Positions 1 to 8,029 of a stretch of 10,000 nucleotides of DNA are shown piece by piece. Both the position numbers and the translations under genes were made by a program. Every line of letters starts with the position of its first letter. Position 1 is the first letter of the stretch. Source of the DNA: Salpingoeca rosetta (Eukaryota > Opisthokonta > Choanoflagellata > Craspedida > Salpingoecidae); NCBI RefSeq assembly GCF_000188695.1, contig NW_004754924.1, positions 1,626,488 to 1,636,487 on the forward strand, given 5' to 3'. The notes beneath the pieces were generated by a model. That model had not been told where the DNA came from, searched no databases, and worked only from the letters and a program-made list of their open reading frames with translations.

Positions 1-98
1 TTGATAATCTTGCCGCTGTCAGTGATGTTCATGCGGGCAGAGGCGCTGACAAGGCTGAGAACCATGCCAGAAATGGCCAGCAGACCGCCAGAGAAGGC
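1..98 (-). CDS. Multi-pass membrane protein, second visible exon (partial, runs off the left edge)
   Basis: On the minus strand a pyrimidine-rich tract ending in CCCCCAG (AG at 100-99) is followed by an open frame in phase with the exon at 334-645. It reads AFSGGLLAISGMVLSLVSAS, then ARMNITDSGKII, and leaves the window with two bases of a codon. The first 20 residues are hydrophobic and would form a fourth transmembrane segment, followed by a polar stretch with a possible N-glycosylation site (NIT). Unspliced reading from 334 through this region also stays open, but it gives a Cys/Pro/Ser-rich peptide unlike a membrane protein and puts this segment in a different frame, so splicing is preferred. 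The family was not recognised. Confidence 0.6.
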
Positions 99-333
99 CT
101 GGGGGAAAGCTGATCGCGGAGCTGTAGCAGGAGGAGGTAGGCGCGCATGAAGTGTGATGCGAGACGTGAGTGAGATCTCGTTTGAAGTGAAAGGATATGA
201 TGGTCAAAATGGTGAAGAAGTCATCGCATGCACCTCCACGTGCACAACGACAGGGCGGAGCAGCAGCAGTGCGGGCAGCGGCGATGCGAGCGAAGCACAG
301 TGCAGGAGTGGTGCAGGCCTTTGGGGCACGTAC
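99..333 (-). other. Intron of the membrane-protein gene
   Basis: It runs 235 nt from GTACGT to a polypyrimidine acceptor (GCTTTCCCCCAG). A second possible acceptor, CTCCTGCTACAG, lies about 20 nt further upstream. Open frames here on the plus strand are antisense to this gene and show no recognisable domain. Confidence 0.5.
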
Positions 334-645
334 GAGGTTGAGGACGGAGAAAGCGGTGGGGATGCCGGCAGGATTGCCGTTGCCAGTGAAGAAGCTGGCA
401 AAGATAGCGTAGGCGGCGATGATCATGGCGTTGTGCTTGGCGGCGGCCTCGAGCTTGATGACAGCGAAGATACAAAGAGCACCAAGCAGCCAGAGCACGA
501 AGATGTAGTAGTTGATGGCGGCCTCTGAGTCCATGGGGAGTCCCAGGTCCGCGTACAGGTTCCACAGCAGGCAGGAGCCGATGAACATGAAAGCAAAGCC
601 AATTGCAGCGCCAATCAGGCGCGGCCTCTGAACACCGTCGAGCAT
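334..645 (-). CDS. Unrecognised multi-pass membrane protein, first visible coding exon
   Basis: This exon encodes 104 residues if it begins at the ATG at 645-643 (MLDGVQRPRLIG...). Three hydrophobic segments are visible at about residues 12-33 (GAAIGFAFMFIGSCLLW), 46-65 (YYIFVLWLLGALCIFAVIKL) and 72-88 (NAMIIAAYAIFASFFTG). It ends at GTACGT (333 down), a strong donor, in phase 0 with the exon at 98-1, which adds a fourth hydrophobic segment. This suggests a four-helix membrane protein, but I recognise no family and assign no function. Two starts are possible. The ATG at 645 sits 12 nt after a good acceptor (CGTCTCCCAG, AG at 659-658), which would make the upstream part a 5'UTR exon. Alternatively an in-frame ATG at 756 adds 37 residues without an intron. 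It lies 3' of the SART3 gene on the same strand. Confidence 0.6.
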
Positions 646-775
646 CTTGAGGGTAAGCTGGGAGACGGGAAGATGATAGGTTAAAACAAGTACCAGGGTC
701 CACTGGTTGTTGAGAACGAGAGGAAAATGGTGTTTTGCACAAGGGTCAGTACGCATGCATGTGCGTGAGTGCGCG

Positions 776-805
776 TGCTGAGTTGTTGTGTGCTGAGTTG
801 TTGTG
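776..805. repeat. 15-bp tandem duplication (2 copies)
   Basis: The unit TGCTGAGTTGTTGTG occurs twice head to tail, at 776-790 and 791-805, without mismatch. Confidence 0.85.
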
Positions 806-1005
806 CACTACAACAAAAGGGGGGCGTGGCGTGCGGATAACAAATTAATGATGTCATCGAAACAACGTTGTTTTGGTTGCAGTGTTCTGGCCGATGAAAT
901 TCACCCAGCCACTCGTGCACGTGTCAAGCGTTCATTGTCACACTGTTGCTTTCTTGCCTTGATTGCCTTCGTTGGGAATGGTGTACGATGTCGATGAGTA
1001 AACCG

Positions 1006-1096
1006 ACACACAAACACACATACACACACACACACACACAGATAAACACACAGATGCACAAACACAAACACATGCACACACATCGACACACACACA
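1006..1096. repeat. (CA)n microsatellite, interrupted, in SART3 3' flank
   Basis: The plus strand is CA-rich with AAC, TAC and GAT interruptions. On the SART3 sense strand it is a TG-rich tract beginning about 20 nt after the stop codon, so it probably lies in the 3'UTR. Confidence 0.8.
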
Positions 1097-1116
1097 ATGT
1101 GTGACCATATCCCCCG

Positions 1117-1354
1117 TCATTTCTTCTTGCCCTGCATCATCATGGCCAAGAAGTCTGCGTTGGACTTGGGTTTGGGGGCAGCAGCAGCAGTAGCAGCAGT
1201 ATCACCAGCTGTCGTTGTCGTTGTCGAGGTGGCGCCCTCAGCAGACGTTGCTGAAGTTGTAGTCGCAGTCGCAGGGGTGGGTGTAGCGCGGGTGCCCGAG
1301 GCGCTGGATGTCATGAGCGTCATGCGTCCGCCACGCCCGCGCCCTTGCTTCCGG
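1117..1354 (-). CDS. SART3: SART3 exon 23, C-terminus with LSm-contact motif (residues 914-992)
   Basis: Acceptor GTGCTCGCAG. It encodes [14 protein letters not shown], a Thr/Ala/Ser-rich low-complexity stretch, and ends [20 protein letters not shown] before TGA at 1119-1117. The final block matches the human C-terminus MSNADFAKLFLRK, the conserved end implicated in LSm ring contact. The Thr/Ala part is species-specific filler. Confidence 0.93.
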
Positions 1355-1512
1355 CTGCGAGCACAGGAGCGAAAAACGACAACAAGAGGGAGGGGGAGGG
1401 GAAGGAGAGGCTGAACGTGCGCGCGTGTGTGTGCGTGCTGTGCATATGGTGTGTGTATGTGTGTGTGTGTGTGTGTGGACACATGTGTACGTGTGTGCGT
1501 GTGTGTGTGTGT

Positions 1513-1566
<54 letters not shown>

Positions 1567-2070
1567 ACATGTGTGCGTGTGCGTGTGTGTGTGTGTGCAA
1601 GAAGGTGCGACAAACTCAAGGTGGGGCGCTGCCGTGTTGGCCTTACCTTGCACGAAGTGCACGGGGCTGCATGCCTCCCATGGCTGTGGCTGCACCTTGT
1701 CCCCTGTGATCGCGTTGTGGCGGTCCACGCTCGCCCTCTCCTGCATGCCCTTTGGACGGCGGGTTGGACAGTGCAACTTGCAGCTGGCGGCCTGTGGCAG
1801 TGGTGGCGGTGGTGATGATGATGATGGTGGTGGTGGTGGTGGTGAGGTGGCAGTGGTGGTAGGGTGGTGGTGGTGGTGGTTATCATACATACAGACACAC
1901 AAGGGGATCGACTGACGCAGGGAGAGGGAGGTGTGCGAACGCCAAACGCATGTGCAGATACACACACACACATGTCCACACGCATACCTTTGAACTCTGC
2001 CTTGTCAAGGTTCATGATGGCTGTGGCGGCGTCACGGCTCGCCTCAAACTGCAGAACGAGGCCGCGAGCA

Positions 2071-2156
<86 letters not shown>

Positions 2157-2217
2157 CACACGCACACACACGCACACGCACACACAGAGACAGGCACACA
2201 CACACGCACACACACAG

Positions 2218-2251
<34 letters not shown>

Positions 2252-3031
2252 CGAATGTGAGGTGATGAGATCATCGATATATTGTAGAAGGGTTCGCTGG
2301 CACGTTGGCACATGTTGCTGTGTTTGCAGGCAAGTCAGCTGCACGTGTGTGCTCGCGCGCTCACCTCAACATATGCAAATCCGCGCGGTTTGCCTGCCAG
2401 CGTCGTCACCATGCGCACCTCCTTCACTGCACCGTACTGGTGGTGATGGAAGAGGGGTGCGGGTGCAGAATGAGGGGATGGTGGGGGAGGGAGCGAGGTG
2501 CATGTACATAGTCACGAAGAGATGCACAGTCACACAGGCAGGCATGCAGGCAGACAGACACACAGACACAGACACACAGACACACAGGCACACAGACACA
2601 CAGACACACAGACAGGCACACACTGCGCCAACCCGCGCCAAGGAAGGCGCACCTGTTCAAAGAGGGTGCGCACGTCCTGCTCTGTACAGGAGTGGTCGAG
2701 ACGCTTGACAAAGACGGTGCGCGGGTCAAATCCCGTCTGGTGTTTGGGCCGCAGGGCCGTCTTGCTGCGGTCAACACTGCACGGGTGGTGAGAATGGTGG
2801 TGGTGGTGGTGGTGGCAGTGATGGTGGCGAGAATGGTGGTGGTGGTGAGAATGATGGCTGTGGTTGAGGGGTGGACGTTGCGGGATCAATCCATGACACC
2901 ATCAACGGGAATCAAACGGACAAGAAAGTCAGGACAGCCGCGCAATGATGAAAGGCGCGCTTCAAACACGTGCATCACCATCACCATCATCACTACCACC
3001 ACCATTATCATCAACCACCACCATGACCATT

Positions 3032-3068
<37 letters not shown>

Positions 3069-3466
3069 CCATCATCATCATCAGCACGGACCATGGGTCA
3101 ACGAGCACAGGACGACCGTTCATGAACTGCCGGTCTTTGCTCAGCGCAAACGCGAGTGACGATTTCTGCAACAACAAGACGCAGCAAAGCGCACATGTAC
3201 ATGTAGGATAACGCCCGGGGCGGGGGGGGGGAGGAGGAGGTTGACATGGTCATTAAGCCGTGTGCTGTTCGGAAATGGGGTGTATGTCCATGTGTACACG
3301 TGTGTGTGTGTCTCAGCAGATTCAGCAGGCAGAAAGGCAGCAAGTGTGCATGCGTGCGATGATCACCTCTTCAAATTCGATGTAGGCAAATCCTTTCGAT
3401 TGGCCAGACGGCTTGCGCACGAGACGAATGTCCCGGATGGCCCCGCACTGCACAGCACAATCACGA

Positions 3467-3508
<42 letters not shown>

Positions 3509-3534
3509 ACACACACACACAGACACAGACACAG

Positions 3535-3568
<34 letters not shown>

Positions 3569-6500
3569 ACACAGGAGGAAGAGGGCGAATGCGGTTGAGC
3601 TGGTGGGCGATGGACATGGCGGAGGTGCAAAGGGAACGAAGAATAGGGAGGACCAATCAACCAAACAGCCAATCAACCAGCAGACCAAATGAGCCAACAA
3701 GCAAGCAACCGTCAAAAACACAAACCAAGCACGGAACCGCAGCGACTGATATCAGTACGCAATGCTCTTTGTTGCGCAACCCACGTCTTTGAAGAACATT
3801 TGCAGCATGTCTTCGTCCACCTGCGACGACCAGAGCGAAGCACGTGAGCAGCAATCTTTGGGTTGAAACAACCACTGCGCAACAGAAACGACACACACAC
3901 ACACACACGCACACACACACACGCGCACACACACACACACACACACACACCAGAAGAATCAGTACTCAACAGACCTCCCACTCCCCCATCTCGAATACGC
4001 ACGGCAAAGTCGAGGTTCTTGACGAAGACGGTTCGTTGCGCTGCCTCCACATCAAACCCGCGCCGCTCACCATCACCATCACCATGACCACCGTAGTTGT
4101 CACCGTCATGGTGCCCGTGTGCCGACGCTGGTGCCTGGCTATCCATCTTTGCGCGCTTCATCGATGGCCCGGCCCCCGTGTCATCATCACCGGCTCTCGT
4201 CCCTGGTGCTGATGCTGACGATGACGCATCGTGTTTGGTGCGCGCGTGCGCGGCGTTGTGCCTGCTCGCATCGTCTGCTGGTGTTGCGCCACCTCGCTCC
4301 TCTTGTCGCCGCTTCCCTCGCGGTTTGTCCTTCTCCCTCTGCTGTTTCCGCTTGTTCTGCTGTTGCGCTGCCGGTGCCTTCTTTCCCCGCTTGCTCTCGG
4401 CCTATACGCAGTCGTGGCCGCGTGTGTCGTGGGACGCCAAAACCAAGCAGCGGGAGCAGCATGAGTAGGACACACGCACACGTACAAAGGCGGAAACACA
4501 CACAGACACACACGTACACACGCACGCACACTCACTCACACACACCCACACGTACACGCACCCACACGTACACACACGCACACACACACACACGCACACA
4601 CACACACACGTACACACACACACACGTACACACACGCACACACACACACGTACACGCACCCACACGTACACACACCCACACGTACACACACGCACCCACG
4701 CACGCACACACACGCACGCACACACACACTTCACTGTGCGGACCTTTGCGCGGGCAGCGGCTGCGAGTTGAAGGGCCTGGTAGCAGCGCCTCGCCGCATC
4801 GTCCACATCAGCAAGGCTGCCATTCTCCTCCTCAAAGCGCGTGTATGTGTCCACGATGGCCTCGGGCTGGTCGCGCACAAACTGCACGGCGCGCCGCAGC
4901 ACGGCACGCGCGCTGTCGATGCCACTGGAGATGCGCTCAAAGTGGAAGAAGGGCAGCCAAGTCGCAAGCTGGCGTGGCGGTGGTGAAATTTGGAAGGGGT
5001 CGTGTTGGGAAGAAGAAGGAGAATCAGTACGGCGAACTTGTATCTGTCTGTGTGTGTGTGTGTGTGCCTGTGTGTTTGTGACATCAACACCTTCAACGCA
5101 CGGACACACATAGAGTCACACAGGTTCCCAGACAACGCCCGGCCCCTCCTCATCGCATGATGGGAGCACCTGCTTGCCGAATGAACCCGTGCGCACGAGG
5201 TCCTCCATGACTTCGCGTGCGCGCGTCAGATTGTCAAAGCGAAGCGCCTCTGTCTTCGCCTGGTGGGGTGGATGTGAGGGGAGGGATGGGGTGAGTGCGG
5301 TCGGAACAATGAGGCATGGCATGAATGGCATGGTCACATGTGTTAAACAGGCAAACGTGAGAGCACAACTACAAGGTATTGCATACACAGAGACAGACAA
5401 GACAACAGACAAGACAGACACACAGACAGACGTACACAACCATGTACACAGACACGTACACAGACACACGTGCACAGACTCAGACACACCTCATAAAGGC
5501 AGAGGGAAGCGTATCCTGGTGTCTCCTTGCTGAGATACTGCTCGGTGTACTCCTTTGCTCCGCCAACGGTGAGCCGCCACGTTTCGAGCGCGTCCTCCCC
5601 CTCGTGTGTCGGCGCAACGCCTTCAAGCTGCGTGCGCCGAAAGCAGTACTGGCAGAACGCCAGCCACACCTGCACATAGTCGTCTGGAGACGAGGTGGGG
5701 GGAGGAGGGAGGTGGCGTGTGAGCGCAACAAGACGTGTATGCGCGCACGTGTGTGTTGCGTTGTGTGTTTGGGTGTTCATGCATGTGTGTAAGTTTGCGT
5801 GTGCCAGTGGCTTCGTGAGCGTGTCAACAGACCAAACAACCAGGCATGTTTGCGTTTGTAACTGCGAGCCAGCACACCAGCAGCGGCAGCCCCTTCCCTT
5901 CCTTCTCATTCTCCACTCTCACTGCATCCACCTCATCTATCACTTCCACTCTCACCCCGTCCACATCAATCCATCCCCCACATCCCCCGCCTACCTGGCG
6001 CTTGAAACGGCATCTGCAGTGCCTCCTCCAATACGCCCTTCACGGTGTTGTACTCGCTTCCTCGTCGCTCCTCGTGGGCGAGCAGGTGTTTCCACAGCGC
6101 ACTCGACCAGGGGCAGTTGCGCACAGCGCGTCGCGGTGCTGCTGACGACAGCGGCTGCTTCGTCGCCGCCTTGCCCGTCGTCGCCTGGGAGCAAGGAGAG
6201 GGGGGGGGGGCGTCAGTGTGAGTGAGTGCAATGACACACGTGTGTGTGTGTATGTGTGTGAGTGCAATGACACGTGTGTGTACGTGTGTGTGTACGTGTG
6301 TGTGTGTGTGTGTGTGTGCGTGCGTGTATTAGTGTGCGCTGAATGCCTTGACTGTCGATTGAGGCTCATCCCCAACAACCAATCACAATACCCACCACCT
6401 GAAATGTTGTGCTCACCAGGTAGAGGAGGTAGTCTGCCCACAAGCCTGGGTCGAGGGGCGATGCTGTGACTGCGCGCTCATAGAGGGTTGCGGCGCGCTC

Positions 6501-6686
6501 TGCACTCGTCTTCTTCTCCTCGTCGATGTAGCGCAGATACGCAGCGCGCCGCTCGCTTGCATCCTCTGATGAAGGGAGGTTGCCGCGGACATGTGTGAAC
6601 GAAGCAAGAGGGAGCGTGTGCACGGGAAGAGTCACACCTGATACGCATCTGTGAAAGCACACGTAAATCTGTGCGTATAGGACCTT

Positions 6687-6734
<48 letters not shown>

Positions 6735-6906
6735 CACATCTCGCGAATGGTGCGAGCAAGCAAGCAGGGCGGTGATGTTGTTTGCACCTGTTGCGAGCGT
6801 TGCCTCAAGCTCCTCGCACTTCTTTGAGCGCTCGCGTGCGGCCAGAAATCGCTTCTCCGCCTTTTCTTCCGTGTCCAGCCCTTGCGCAGTCATCCTGATG
6901 GTGTGA

Positions 6907-6947
<41 letters not shown>

Positions 6948-7952
6948 TGTGTGTGCGGCGTGTATGGTGCAAGGGTGTGCGCGCGCGCAAGTGAACGTGA
7001 CGCGAGTATGTGAGTGAAGGTGAATGGGAGTGAGCGAGTGGGTAAGTGGACGAATTTCCTTGCTCCAACTGGCACTACCGCCACCACCATCATCACTGCT
7101 ACCACCGTACCATTGCAGGTACGACTGCCAGCCTGTGCCAGCGTTGCGCTGGGGAATGTTCAGGCGGCGGCGGTGCAGAGAGCTGATACGCCGCTTCTCT
7201 TCCTCGAGGCCATCGCTGTCCCCGCGGCCCTGGCGGTGGCGGTGGTGGTGGCGGTGATGGTGAGTCCAAGTGGGACGAAATTCACCTTTCTATAAACACA
7301 CGCACACACAAACACAGGACAGACAGACAGACACACAGACAGACACACGCACAGCATCGCATGGACTGACTGCGAGGAATTCGAGGACGGAGACCTCAAA
7401 GAGTTCGTATTGATCAAACACGTCGCCTATCTGGGGTGTGTGCGTGTGTATGTATGTGTGTGCATGTGTGTATGTGTGTGTGTGCACGGGACAGAAGGAG
7501 GAATGAGACAGAGCTTTGGTATGAAGAGACAAACATCGCCACGTACACGTACATACGCAGACACAAGCACCCATGCTCACCTTGTTGAAGTGCTGTGCAC
7601 ACGCCGCAACCGCTTGCTCACAAATGTCACGGACAAACTGAATTGTCACTGCAAGCCCGCACAATCACGCAATCACACGCACAGGAGGATGGTGAGAGAG
7701 GGGCGATGGGCAAGCTCAGGTGATGACGCACGCACGCACTCATCCCTTTCTCCCCCTTTGCCGCTCGTCTCACCCAGTGTCTTGCTCTTCTTCTTGTCCT
7801 CCTTCACGTCCATCTCCTCATCATCGTCATCGTCGTCATCATCGCTGCTGTCATCCTCGTCATCATCGTCGTCGGGCTTGGTGCCAAACGCATTCCGCTC
7901 CTTCAAGTGCTCCGAGAAGAAGCGAATCTCCTCCACCCACAAGTCGGGGCCT

Positions 7953-8029
<77 letters not shown>

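Larger units (their letters stand above)
646..1116. other. Intergenic/UTR interval between SART3 stop and the membrane-protein gene
   Basis: This should hold the SART3 3'UTR (from 1116 down) and the 5' region of the membrane-protein gene. No AATAAA hexamer is visible on the minus strand. It holds a CA-rich tract (1006-1096) and a 15-bp tandem duplication (776-805). No additional coding exon with domain similarity was found. Short open frames on both strands are low complexity. Confidence 0.5.

Noticed and set aside
154..528. Plus-strand frame of 124 codons, Gly/Ser/Asp-rich
   Set aside because: Antisense to the membrane-protein exon, whose product has clear transmembrane segments. No domain in the plus frame.
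1097..1414. Plus-strand frame [10 protein letters not shown]... with Ala/Val runs
   Set aside because: Antisense shadow of the Thr/Ala-rich C-terminal SART3 exon, which has strong homology on the minus strand.
1117..1971. Long minus-strand frame (284 codons) with HTHTHT runs
   Set aside because: Only its last 238 nt (exon 23) are coding. The rest is intron 22 and wrong-frame exon 22 translated through CA repeats.
1320..2249. Largest open frame in the window (309 codons, CVCVCV/THTHTH)
   Set aside because: It is opened by microsatellites, which lack stops in several frames. It contains exon 21 in frame but reads exon 22 out of frame.
2071..2252. Possible telomeric or satellite array
   Set aside because: Pure CA dinucleotide inside a well-defined intron, with no telomere-type unit and no flanking break.
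1950..2708. Plus-strand frame of 252 codons with HTHTHT
   Set aside because: Antisense to SART3 exons 19-21, composed mostly of CA repeat, with no domain.
3712..4161. Separate RRM gene starting at MKRAKMDSQ
   Set aside because: The frame continues upstream without a stop to a valid acceptor at 4402, and the order HAT-linker-RRM matches SART3, so this is an internal Met.
4119..5081. Plus-strand frame of 320 codons
   Set aside because: Antisense to the SART3 linker exon and intron 14 repeat, with low-complexity Arg/Thr/His composition.
5386..5487. Possible CRISPR-like array
   Set aside because: The repeats are degenerate tetranucleotides without spacers, in a eukaryotic intron.
7210..7229. 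RGD cell-adhesion motif at the start of exon 8
   Set aside because: A nuclear protein context and a three-residue match give no reason to infer adhesion.
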